The translations under genes and the position numbers were made by a program. Of a stretch of DNA of 64,000 nt, positions 35,188-42,376 are shown piece after piece. The stretch's first letter is position 1. Each line of letters begins with the position of its first letter. The notes beneath the pieces were generated by a model that had not been told where the DNA came from, ran no database searches, and saw nothing but the letters and a program-made list of their open reading frames with translations. This DNA is from Sporomusa malonica (lineage in GTDB: Bacteria; Bacillota; Negativicutes; Sporomusales; Sporomusaceae), in assembly GCF_041428715.1 (NCBI RefSeq), contig NZ_CP155572.1; one strand, written 5' to 3'.

Positions 35188-35338
35188 CCTTTGCTACATT
35201 AGTTTCTAGATTTTTAAGGCGTTCTGCTGTAGGAATTTCACCTTTTTGACGGTAAGTAATTTCGGTTGCTTGAATTATAATTCGTAATTCTTCCAGTTCA
35301 GTTCGTTTTTTCTCAACCTCTTTAAACACGTGAAGCAT
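35153..35338 (-). CDS. 61-aa helical protein under c-di-GMP riboswitch control, unknown function
   Basis: I do not recognise a family. The product starts MLHVFKEVEKKRTELEELR and is highly charged and almost certainly helical; a coiled coil is likely over residues 4-25, then a YRQKGEIPTAERLKNLE stretch and a second helix to the end. There are no Cys and no membrane segment. ATG 35338 is chosen because GGAGGA lies six bases upstream; the ATG at 35344 touches that site. A complete reverse-strand unit precedes it: promoter, c-di-GMP-I riboswitch, hairpin. It converges on the AraC regulator, overlapping it by 35 bases. The riboswitch implies a role in a motile/sessile or surface-related switch (inference). 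Confidence 0.7.
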   Translation of the reverse strand: MLHVFKEVEKKRTELEELRIIIQATEITYRQKGEIPTAERLKNLETNVAKAIHLLSAAPSP

Positions 35339-35369
35339 AAACATTCCTCCATTTTTTGAGAAAGCAAAT

Positions 35370-35397
35370 GACACCAATCTATAAACAGACTGATGCC
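35370..35397 (-). terminator. Hairpin between riboswitch and 61-aa gene (expression platform)
   Basis: On the reverse strand GGCATCAGTCT pairs with AGATTGGTGTC (11 bp, three G-U pairs) around a six-base loop; the following tail is only moderately T-rich. The riboswitch 3' arm CTGAT could compete for ATCAG in this stem. It probably acts as the conditional terminator. Confidence 0.5.
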
Positions 35398-35417
35398 AAA
35401 CAAGTACAACTCTTTAT

Positions 35418-35503
35418 CGAATCAGCAACTTGGCAGTCGTAGACTAATCTGTCCTTAGACCCATAGTTTTGCGTCCTCATCTTTCGATAAGTTTGCCGCG
35501 AAT
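35418..35503 (-). promoter_or_regulatory. c-di-GMP-I (GEMM) riboswitch
   Basis: Read on the reverse strand, the segment holds the hallmarks of the class in order: GGCAAAC, a hairpin with GAAA tetraloop (TTATCGAAAGATGA), GGACGCAAA, then GGGTCTAAGG and GACTGCCAAGTTGC, which supply the tetraloop receptor and second helix. This order is the GEMM consensus found upstream of motility, exopolysaccharide and surface-protein genes. It is oriented toward the 61-aa gene, 80 bases away. Confidence 0.85.
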
Positions 35504-35541
35504 TTTGTGGAATTATGTATAATAAAGGTATCTTAGTTACG

Positions 35542-35570
35542 ATTTTACATCTAAGCAATGTATTAGTCAA
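35542..35570 (-). promoter_or_regulatory. Sigma-A promoter for the riboswitch transcript
   Basis: On the reverse strand TTGACT (35570-35565), a 17-base spacer and TAAAAT (35547-35542). Transcription would start about 30-35 bases upstream of the riboswitch. Confidence 0.7.
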
Positions 35571-35798
35571 TAAAGAAAACAGGACTAAAGTCTCGTGATT
35601 CTAGGAATTCAGCCCGTTACTATCGCCTAGTCTTGATCTATGAAGACTCACGGGAACGTTCACTTTACTCGGCCAGAATTTTGCCTAATAATGCCCAATT
35701 TTTTGCAATAGCAGCAGGTGTTGGAGATGAAAAAGCGAACATTATATAGTAATTAATAGTAATTCAATTTTGCACATTCAGAGAGGGAGATGTTTAAT
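35571..35798. other. Intergenic region without recognised gene
   Basis: About 230 bases between the riboswitch promoter and the TPR gene. It contains scattered short complementary pieces (TCGTGA near 35593, TCACGGGA near 35647) but no consensus I recognise; presumably it holds the promoter of the TPR operon. Confidence 0.4.
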
Positions 35799-36866
35799 AT
35801 GGATAAAGATACTGGTTGTACTGAGGAAGCTTGCGCAGCTTGTGACTGTGGCTGTTCCAGCTGTGGCAGCACTGAGGAAAGCAAGTTCAGTGAGCATATG
35901 CAAGAACTTTACCAAGAGGGTCAAACAGCAGAGATTCTGGAAGAGTGTACCAAGATGCTGACCGAAGACCCTGATAATAGTGATGCTTATTTCTGGCGTG
36001 GTGTTGTAGCTGCTGTCGCAAGCGAATTTGAACAGGCGCTTGTCGATTATACTAAGGCGATTGAGCTTAATGATAAAAAGGCATCCTACTATTCTTATCG
36101 CGGTAGCGCCTATGCCATGCTTGATGATGTTAAAAATGCTGTCTTAGACTATTCAAAAGCCTTGTTTTATAATCCTCAGGATTGGGTCAATTATGCCAAT
36201 CGTGGAGTACTTTACCTTGATAATAACATGCTGGAGCACGCGATTGATGATTTTAGTAAAGCAATTGAACTGGAACCTGAAGATTTAGGTTCATATTTAC
36301 ACCGCGGCGACGCGTTTGCTGCCCGCAACCTATTTTCGGTTGCCATTGCCGATTATAGTAAGGTACTAGAGAAGTTTCCTGAGGAAACCGGGGCGCTGCT
36401 TAAACGGGGGCAGGCTTACTATGAGTTGAGTCTGAATGACGAAGCGCTGGCCGATTATAATAAGGTAATTGACCTTGAACCTGATAATATTCAAGCTATT
36501 GCCATTCGGGCCTCGGTGTATTTGGGACTGGGTAGACCCGGTGAGGCTGTTGCCGATTTCACCCGGGCGATTGAGTTTGATCCTGAGGATGCCAGACCGT
36601 ACTTTTTCCGGGGCGTGGCCTACGCAGCGCAACAGTCGTATGATGAAGCCATTGCTGATTTTACCCGATCAGCCGAACTGAACCCTGATAATGCTCTTGC
36701 TTACCACAATAAGGCACTTTGCTGTGAAATCCAAAAACGAACTAATGAGGCGATTGTTGCCTATAAAGACTTTTTAGCACGAGCCAACCCGGAATCATCT
36801 GAAGCCACTCATGCCAAGGAACGCTTAGAGGCGTTAGATGGAGCAGGCGGAGCTCAGATGCAATAG
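35799..36866 (+). CDS. TPR-repeat protein with Cys-rich N-terminus
   Basis: A 355-aa protein. The N-terminal 25 residues carry seven cysteines (CTEEACAACDCGCSSCGS), a probable metal or Fe-S site. From about residue 30 to 340 there are some eight consecutive TPR units with regular YxxRGxxYxxxxxxxxAxxDFxKAIELxP spacing. TPRs mediate protein binding, so this is likely a scaffold or assembly factor. The start is ATG 35799, about nine bases after GAGGGAG; an earlier ATG at 35790 overlaps the site. It is the first gene of an operon with an Fe-S aldo-keto reductase ten bases later and a thioredoxin-reductase-like flavoprotein. Confidence 0.82.
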   Translation: MDKDTGCTEEACAACDCGCSSCGSTEESKFSEHMQELYQEGQTAEILEECTKMLTEDPDNSDAYFWRGVVAAVASEFEQALVDYTKAIELNDKKASYYSYRGSAYAMLDDVKNAVLDYSKALFYNPQDWVNYANRGVLYLDNNMLEHAIDDFSKAIELEPEDLGSYLHRGDAFAARNLFSVAIADYSKVLEKFPEETGALLKRGQAYYELSLNDEALADYNKVIDLEPDNIQAIAIRASVYLGLGRPGEAVADFTRAIEFDPEDARPYFFRGVAYAAQQSYDEAIADFTRSAELNPDNALAYHNKALCCEIQKRTNEAIVAYKDFLARANPESSEATHAKERLEALDGAGGAQMQ

Positions 36867-36876
36867 GAGGACAGCT

Positions 36877-37884
36877 ATGGAAAAAAGACGCTTAGGGCGT
36901 ACTGGACTTATGGTTACGCCAATTAGCTTTGGGGCGCTGCCTGTGCAGCGCTGTACTATGGAAGAAGCCGGTCAGGTGCTTAACGCTGCGTTAGATGCAG
37001 GCATCAACTTTTTGGATACAGCTAGAGCATATACTGACAGTGAAGAAAAAATTGGGATATGTATAGCCAGCCGCCGCAATGAGTACTATCTGGCTACAAA
37101 AAGTATGGCCAGAACTAAAGCAGCCATGACCGCAGATGTTGATACAAGTCTTACTACAATGAAAACTGAGTATATTGATTTGTATCAGCTCCATAATGTC
37201 AAGTCAGAAGCCGAGTGGGAACTTGTAATGGCCCCGGGTGGTGCGCTTGAGGCATTGAAAGAGGCTAAGGAAGCCGGAAAAATCCGCCATATCGGTATAA
37301 CAGGACATAATATGGACATGCTGATAAAGGCCGTTAAAACTGGCGAATTCAGCACAGTTCAGGTGCCTTTTAATTGTGTTGAGCAGGGAGCATTGCGCGA
37401 ACTGTTTCCGGTGGCTAAAGCAATGGATGTGGGGATTATCGTTATGAAGCCGCTAGGGGGTGGACTCATCTCCGAGGTTGAATTAGCCTTGAGGTTTGTT
37501 CTTCAGCACGATGGTCTGGTTGCCATTCCCGGTATGGATCGAGTTGAACATCTTGAACAAAATTTGGCCCCTACGAAAGACTTTAAGCCACTAAATGCTG
37601 AAGAGACCGCTACATTGACTGCCGAAGCTGAGGTGCTTGGGCCTGGTTTTTGCCGCCGCTGTGGGTACTGCATGCCCTGTGTGGCAGGAATTGATATCCC
37701 GGCCACGTTTATTTTACACCATCAATATACAAGATATGATATGAAGGCCGCAATTCCAATGCGGTATAAAGGTCTTGGGGTTAAAGCCTCTGCTTGCGTA
37801 GAATGCGGCGAGTGTGAGAGCCGGTGCCCTTATAACCTGCCGATCCGCGAACGCATGAAACAGGTGGCCAAAGACCTCGGGTAG
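36877..37884 (+). CDS. Aldo/keto reductase with C-terminal Fe-S domain
   Basis: A 335-aa two-domain enzyme. The AKR barrel (residues 1 to about 270) starts MEKRRLGRTGLMVTPISFG and has FLDTARAYTDSEEKIG (catalytic Asp/Tyr), YLATKSMAR (Lys) and QLHN. The C-terminus binds iron-sulfur clusters: CRRCGYCMPCVAGIDIP and CVECGECESRCPYNLPI. Such 'predicted oxidoreductases of the aldo/keto reductase family' are common in anaerobes; their substrates are mostly unknown. The ribosome binding site ATAGGAGG overlaps the TPR stop. The pairing with a TrxR-like gene suggests an electron relay (inference). Confidence 0.88.
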   Translation: MEKRRLGRTGLMVTPISFGALPVQRCTMEEAGQVLNAALDAGINFLDTARAYTDSEEKIGICIASRRNEYYLATKSMARTKAAMTADVDTSLTTMKTEYIDLYQLHNVKSEAEWELVMAPGGALEALKEAKEAGKIRHIGITGHNMDMLIKAVKTGEFSTVQVPFNCVEQGALRELFPVAKAMDVGIIVMKPLGGGLISEVELALRFVLQHDGLVAIPGMDRVEHLEQNLAPTKDFKPLNAEETATLTAEAEVLGPGFCRRCGYCMPCVAGIDIPATFILHHQYTRYDMKAAIPMRYKGLGVKASACVECGECESRCPYNLPIRERMKQVAKDLG

Positions 37885-37904
37885 AGAACCAAGGAGGAAT
37901 AAAT

Positions 37905-38768
37905 ATGGCCGACGACAACAAGTTTGATATTGCTGTTATCGGCGGCGGCCCAGCTGGGCTGTCTGCCGCCCTGACAGGACGCATCCGCAACAAAAGCATT
38001 GCCTTATTTGAGCACCTTGACTTTAGTCAGAAACTGCAGAAAGCTCATTTGGTTGATAATTACCTGGGGCTGCCGGAGGTAACTGGTAAAGGACTGATGC
38101 AGCATTTTGCCGGCCACGCACTGGCACATGGCCCTACACTTGTCAAAGAAAAAGTGCTTAACGTATTCCCCGGTGACAAAATGTTTACCCTTCTCACGCC
38201 GAAAACCACCTATGAGGTCAAGGCGATCATTTTTGCTACAGGCGTAGTGAGTACATTGCTGTTTGAGGGAGAACGTGATTTCCTCGGACGGGGGGTCAGC
38301 TACTGTGCTACCTGTGACGGGCGCATGTTTGAGGGGCGGGATGTGGCGGTCATCTCCTATACCCAGGAGGGTGAGCATGAAACAGCCTTTTTGGGAGAGC
38401 TCTGCCGTACTGTATATTACCTGCCCCAATATAAAGGCGACTTTGGCCATATGCGTGCTCCCATTAAGGTACTGTCAGCCAAGCCTAAGGCTATTACCGG
38501 CGACGGCCAGGTAGAGAAGCTGGTGACTGACCAGGAAGAACTCAAGGTTCATGGCGTATTTATCATGCGTCAGTCTGACCCTGTTGAAAACTTATTGCCA
38601 GGCCTGGAGCTTGATGGTGAAGTAATCAAGGTCAACCGGGACATGTCGACAAATATCCCTGGCGTATTTGCTGCCGGTGACTGCACCGGTAAACCGTGGC
38701 AAATTGCCAAAGCAACCGGTGAGGGGCTTGTTGCCGTGCTGAGTGCGATAACCTATATTGATAAATAG
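37905..38768 (+). CDS. FAD-dependent thioredoxin-reductase-like oxidoreductase
   Basis: A 287-aa flavoprotein. The FAD motif VIGGGPAGLSAALTGRI, the redox-active CATC at about residues 134-137 (SYCATCDGRMFEG), and the C-terminal NIPGVFAAGDCTGKPWQIAKATGEG match low-Mr thioredoxin reductases. The region between them, normally the NADPH domain, lacks a clear GxGxxA motif after the CATC (it reads VAVISYTQEGEHE), so NADPH binding may be altered, as in ferredoxin-linked or other atypical TrxRs. It is also shorter than TrxB (about 310 aa). It is last of the TPR-AKR operon, and an AAGGAGG precedes the ATG. Confidence 0.85.
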   Translation: MADDNKFDIAVIGGGPAGLSAALTGRIRNKSIALFEHLDFSQKLQKAHLVDNYLGLPEVTGKGLMQHFAGHALAHGPTLVKEKVLNVFPGDKMFTLLTPKTTYEVKAIIFATGVVSTLLFEGERDFLGRGVSYCATCDGRMFEGRDVAVISYTQEGEHETAFLGELCRTVYYLPQYKGDFGHMRAPIKVLSAKPKAITGDGQVEKLVTDQEELKVHGVFIMRQSDPVENLLPGLELDGEVIKVNRDMSTNIPGVFAAGDCTGKPWQIAKATGEGLVAVLSAITYIDK

Positions 38769-38777
38769 TAAGCAAAA

Positions 38778-38866
38778 AAAGCGAGATTACTTCGATAGGC
38801 TCGCAATGACTGTTGGGGATAACCCGGCTTGTCGCTGCGAACATATGTGAAGCAATCTCGCGTTTT
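38778..38866. repeat. Palindromic intergenic repeat, copy 2
   Basis: AGCGAGATTACTTC...GCTCGCAATGACTG on the left and GTCGCTGCGAAC...GTGAAGCAATCTCGCG on the right form a long hairpin followed by TTTTATTTT. It is related to the copy at 20217-20297. It lies between convergent genes and could end both transcripts. Confidence 0.75.
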
Positions 38867-39539
38867 ATTTTACCTGCTTTGAGCCTATTCGCTGTTCGCG
38901 CCGCTCGCTGTACTGAGCCAGTAAATCAGGTGGCTCGGAGGATTTAAAGGCATATCCGGGGGCTAGCTCTGAACATTTTTCCACAGCGGCTTTGAGGTCA
39001 TAATAGACTTCCCACTTGGCTTTAACCAGGTCTTTGCCAATAAGGCGGAGGAGGTAGGCCGGATGATAGGTGGCGATCGCCGGGATGCCGTATTTAGTCG
39101 TGAACCACTGGCCGCGGTCTTTGGTAATGCGGGCTGTGGGGGACAGCAGATACTTTAAAGCCACGCTTCCCAGCGCAACGATCACTTTAGGTTGGACTAG
39201 TGTTAATTCTTGGTCAAGCCAGGCAAGAGCACAGAACTGGCCTTCCTCAATCGTGGGTGTGCGGTTGTTCTTGGGGCGGCACTTAATTATATTAGTGGTA
39301 TATACTAAATCACGGGTAACGCCAACGCTGGTGAGTGCTTTATCCAGAAGCTGACCAGAAGGACCGACCAGCGGTACGCCGTACTCATCCTCGACCCCGC
39401 CAGGGCCCTCACCGACAATGGCTAGCGGGCTTTGCGGCGTACCATTATAAGATGTTGGGCCAATAGCGTCCTGACGAAGATGGCAGGCCGCACAGGCCAG
39501 GAGTGCTTGTTCAAGCTGCTCAAGAGCGGCATATGTCAT
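38865..39539 (-). CDS. Type-4 uracil-DNA glycosylase (Fe-S)
   Basis: A 224-aa family-4 UDG that removes uracil from DNA. The four [4Fe-4S] cysteines are at residues 16, 19, 87 and 103 (ACAACHLR, IIKCRPKNNR, QFCALAWL). The uracil-binding motif GEGPGGVEDEYGVPLVGPSG lies near 43-62 and the HPAYLLR motif near 158. This matches the enzyme found in thermophiles and many anaerobes. Its 3' end abuts the palindromic repeat. It is monocistronic. Confidence 0.92.
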   Translation of the reverse strand: MTYAALEQLEQALLACAACHLRQDAIGPTSYNGTPQSPLAIVGEGPGGVEDEYGVPLVGPSGQLLDKALTSVGVTRDLVYTTNIIKCRPKNNRTPTIEEGQFCALAWLDQELTLVQPKVIVALGSVALKYLLSPTARITKDRGQWFTTKYGIPAIATYHPAYLLRLIGKDLVKAKWEVYYDLKAAVEKCSELAPGYAFKSSEPPDLLAQYSERREQRIGSKQVK

Positions 39540-39641
39540 GATATCACCTCAGTATTTTAAGTTCGCTTTATAACCGTGAACTCCTTTTCAGGAAAAATAG
39601 TAAAGGAAATCCAAAAAAAATTAAAACAGTACAAATATAAC

Positions 39642-39671
39642 TTGACGCCTGTTTAGGCCGCAAATTAGAAT
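39642..39671 (+). promoter_or_regulatory. Promoter candidate for the HD-GYP gene
   Basis: TTGACG (39642-39647), an 18-base spacer and TAGAAT (39666-39671), about 100 bases ahead of the ATG. Confidence 0.6.
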
Positions 39672-39768
39672 AGAATTAGCTACATAGCAATATTTACAAG
39701 CAGTAAGGTGTCTTCTTCTAGGCGCAAGCAAGAAGGCTGTCACCATATCAAGGAAAGGAATCAAACCC

Positions 39769-40353
39769 ATGAGCATAATTGAAACGTTTTGCCATGCCAT
39801 CGGCGAGCGAGATCGATATACAGCCGAGCATAGCAAAAATGTGGCCCGCCTTATGGTTGGCCTTGCCGAATATGTCCAGCTTCCTGTTGAAGATGTGACA
39901 ATCGCTTATGTTGTTGGTGTTGTTCATGATGTGGGTAAAGTTAGTGTTCCTGACCATATTCTAAATAAACCAGGACGCCTGACAGACGAGGAGTTTGCCG
40001 TCATCAGGCAGCATCCTGACGTTGGGGCTGACCTCTTGGGGGAAGTTGATGGCCTGAAAAAAGTGGCCGAAATTGTACGCCATCATCATGAACGGTATGA
40101 TGGTCAAGGGTACGGAACTGGCTTAGCAGGTGAGGCTATTCCTTTCTTTAGCCGAATGCTAGCCGTATGCGACAGCTTTGATGCCATGACTACTGTGCGC
40201 TGCTATCGCAAAGAACCGTTCAGTATTGCATCGGCGCTGGAAGAGATTGGCCGATGTGCCGGCGCGCAATTTGATCCGGTGATAAGCAAATGCTTTATTG
40301 ATTTTATTAGTCGCCACCAAGATTACAACAGCCTAGAGGCAGCTAACGCATAG
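39769..40353 (+). CDS. Stand-alone HD-GYP domain protein (c-di-GMP phosphodiesterase-like)
   Basis: A 194-aa protein consisting only of an HD-GYP domain. The metal ligands are in EHSKNVARL (His), VHDVGKVSVPDHIL (HD), RQHPDVGAD and HHHERYDGQGYGTGLAGEAIP; the GYP position reads GYG here, with Gly in place of Pro. HD-GYP enzymes hydrolyse c-di-GMP to pGpG or GMP; activity with an altered GYP triad is plausible but unproven. There is no sensor or receiver domain. It lies about 4 kb from a c-di-GMP riboswitch. Confidence 0.88.
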   Translation: MSIIETFCHAIGERDRYTAEHSKNVARLMVGLAEYVQLPVEDVTIAYVVGVVHDVGKVSVPDHILNKPGRLTDEEFAVIRQHPDVGADLLGEVDGLKKVAEIVRHHHERYDGQGYGTGLAGEAIPFFSRMLAVCDSFDAMTTVRCYRKEPFSIASALEEIGRCAGAQFDPVISKCFIDFISRHQDYNSLEAANA

Positions 40354-40376
40354 GATTGCTTTTGTGCTGCCAGTAC

Positions 40377-40405
40377 TTTACAATTATTGTTGAATAATGT
40401 ATAAT
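40377..40405 (+). promoter_or_regulatory. Sigma-A promoter for serS
   Basis: TTTACA (40377-40382), a 17-base spacer and TATAAT (40400-40405), just ahead of the serS T-box. Confidence 0.8.
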
Positions 40406-40439
40406 TTTATATTGCATAATAAATGTATCATATCATTAA

Positions 40440-40658
40440 ATGCAATGACAGGGCAGTACATAATTCGGGGTTTGCAGAGAGCTGGCGGCAGGTGTGAGCC
40501 GGTAACACAATTATGTCATCCACCCTATGAGCATGCGGCGATGAGCCGCACGGATCACGCCCGTTATGCGTGCCGAGCGGACTGACGGCAGTCAATCAGG
40601 GTGGCAACGCGGGAGAGCAAAATGACTCTCGTCCCTATATTGGGACGGGATTTTTTTA
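40440..40658 (+). promoter_or_regulatory. T-box riboswitch, serine-specific, upstream of serS
   Basis: Stem I: ACATAATT pairs with AATTATGT and AGGG with CCCT; between them the specifier loop reads CATCCA, giving UCC (Ser) followed by A. The core AGAGAGCTGG...GTGAGCCGG is present. The T-box sequence TGGCAACGCG is at 40602-40611. The terminator, TCTCGTCCC (40627-40635) with GGGACGGGA (40642-40650), is followed by TTTTTTT. Same specifier as the serC leader. Confidence 0.93.
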
Positions 40659-40697
40659 CGTTCTAACCAGTTTCCGGAAATAAGGAGGTAAACATAC

Positions 40698-41966
40698 ATG
40701 TTAGACATTAAATTTGTGCGGGATAACCCCGAAAAGGTGGAGCAGGCGCTCGCCAACCGGGGAGCCTCCATGAGCTTGGGCGAATTTATCAGCCGGGAGA
40801 AAGAGCGGCGTGAACTATTAGCCGAAGTGGAAACACTCAAAAATAAGCGCAATACCGTAACGCAGGAAATCAGCAAGAAGAAAAAAGCAGGCGAGAACGC
40901 GGATGATATGATTCTGGAAATGCGGGAAGTAGGCGACAAAATTAGCGCCATTGACGGCAAAGTGAAAGAAGTCGAAGCTGCGCTCGAAAGCATTATCATG
41001 AGTATTCCCAATGTACCGCATGAATCTGTTCCTGTTGGCAAAGACGAGCATGCTAACCAAGAAAAGCGCCGCTGGGGCACACCGCGCGAGTTCACTTTTA
41101 CGCCGAAAGCGCATTGGGAAGTTGGCGAAAAGCTGGGGATACTTGATTTCGAACGAGGCGGTAAGGTAACCGGGGCCAGATTCACCTTTTACAAGGGGCT
41201 GGGTTCCCGCCTGGAACGTTCTCTTATCAACTTCATGCTTGACCTTCATACAAGAGAGCACGGCTATACTGAGTTTTTTCCGCCGTTCATCGTTAATGAG
41301 GCCAGTATGATTGGCACAGGCCAGCTGCCCAAGTTTGCTCAGGATATGTTTAAGCTGGAAGGCCTCGACTACTACCTTATTCCGACGGCCGAAGTGCCCA
41401 TTACCAACCTTCACCGTCAGGAGATCCTGGACGCCAAGGAACTGCCGCTATGCTATACCGCCTACAGCGCTTGTTTCCGGGCTGAAGCCGGGGCCGCCGG
41501 ACGCGATACGCGCGGCCTTATCCGTCAGCACCAGTTCAACAAAGTAGAAATGGTGAAGTTCTGTCTGCCGGAGGAATCCTATAGCGAACTGGAGAAACTG
41601 ACTGTTAACGCTGAAAAAGTGCTGCAGCTCTTGGGCCTGCCGCACCGTACCATGCTTCTGTGCTCCGGCGATATGGGCTTCTCCTCGGCTAAGACGTATG
41701 ACCTGGAGGTATGGCTGCCCAGTTTTGATACATACCGGGAAATTTCATCCTGTTCCAACTTCGAAGACTTCCAGGCCCGTCGCGCCGAAATCAAATTCCG
41801 CCGTGAGCCTAAAGCTAAACCAGAGTTTGTTCATACGCTGAACGGTTCAGGCGTTGCCATTGGCCGGACAGTAGCGGCCATCCTGGAGAACTATCAGCAA
41901 GAAGACGGTTCGGTCATTGTTCCCGAAATTTTACGGCCTTATATGGGCGTAGATGTAATAAAGTAA
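40698..41966 (+). CDS. serS: Seryl-tRNA synthetase
   Basis: SerS, 422 aa, class II synthetase. An N-terminal long antiparallel coiled coil (about residues 25-105) binds the tRNA-Ser variable arm. The catalytic core has motif 1 around GSRLERSLINFMLDLH, motif 2 CFRAEAGAAGRDTRGLIRQHQF and motif 3 LNGSGVAIGRTVAAILENYQQ. AAGGAGG precedes the ATG. Controlled by the serine T-box upstream and ended by a strong terminator at 41966. Confidence 0.97.
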   Translation: MLDIKFVRDNPEKVEQALANRGASMSLGEFISREKERRELLAEVETLKNKRNTVTQEISKKKKAGENADDMILEMREVGDKISAIDGKVKEVEAALESIIMSIPNVPHESVPVGKDEHANQEKRRWGTPREFTFTPKAHWEVGEKLGILDFERGGKVTGARFTFYKGLGSRLERSLINFMLDLHTREHGYTEFFPPFIVNEASMIGTGQLPKFAQDMFKLEGLDYYLIPTAEVPITNLHRQEILDAKELPLCYTAYSACFRAEAGAAGRDTRGLIRQHQFNKVEMVKFCLPEESYSELEKLTVNAEKVLQLLGLPHRTMLLCSGDMGFSSAKTYDLEVWLPSFDTYREISSCSNFEDFQARRAEIKFRREPKAKPEFVHTLNGSGVAIGRTVAAILENYQQEDGSVIVPEILRPYMGVDVIK

Positions 41967-42015
41967 AGAAGTGAACCCTGCGCTTGTATTCTTTGCGTAG
42001 GGTTCACTTCTTTAT
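41966..42015 (+). terminator. Intrinsic terminator after serS
   Basis: GAAGTGAACCCTGCGC pairs imperfectly with TGCGTAGGGTTCACTTC, followed by TTTA. Confidence 0.85.
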
Positions 42016-42029
42016 GCTGCGAAAATCCA

Positions 42030-42059
42030 TTGACAAAATTTACAGTCTTTTGTTAGAAT
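42030..42059 (+). promoter_or_regulatory. Sigma-A promoter for the glycine-cleavage operon
   Basis: TTGACA (42030-42035), an 18-base spacer and TAGAAT (42054-42059), about 20 bases ahead of the riboswitch. Confidence 0.8.
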
Positions 42060-42079
42060 TAAATCAACTAAATAGACGG

Positions 42080-42255
42080 GATGATGGTTATAGGAGAGAC
42101 TGCGTAATGCAGCGCCGAAGGAGTAAGCACTTTGTCAAACTCTCAGGCAAAAGGACTGTAACCGGACTATACTCTGGAGAGCACATTCGCTTATTTGCGG
42201 ATGTCACCGATGGGGAGCCCTGCAGGGGCAAATCTCTCAGGTACAATGGACAGAG
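42080..42255 (+). promoter_or_regulatory. Tandem glycine riboswitch
   Basis: Two aptamers in series. The first runs from GGAGAGACTGCG through GCGCCGAAGGAGTAAGC to CTCTCAGGCAAAAGGAC. The second runs from TCTGGAGAGC through CACCGATGGGGAGCC and TGCAGGGGCAAA to TCTCTCAGGTACAATGGACAG. These are the canonical glycine aptamer cores. The second aptamer ends at the start of a terminator hairpin, so it is expected to be a genetic ON switch: glycine permits transcription of gcvT and the rest of the operon. Confidence 0.95.
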
Positions 42256-42290
42256 GCAAAGGGAATTATTCCGCTTTGCCTCTGTTTTTT
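42251..42290 (+). terminator. Riboswitch terminator
   Basis: CAGAGGCAAAG (42251-42261) pairs with CTTTGCCTCTG (42274-42284), then six T. Its left arm overlaps the aptamer 3' end. Confidence 0.88.
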
Positions 42291-42376
42291 ATTTTGTCCA
42301 TTTTTTGGCCTGTATGTTGGCGGCGGGATAGTTGGTCATGTTGGGTATTCTATTAAGAGAAGAGGAGATGATGTGC

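Noticed and set aside
35379..35570. 63-codon reverse-strand frame
   Set aside because: It lies entirely within the promoter and c-di-GMP riboswitch, whose structure explains the sequence.
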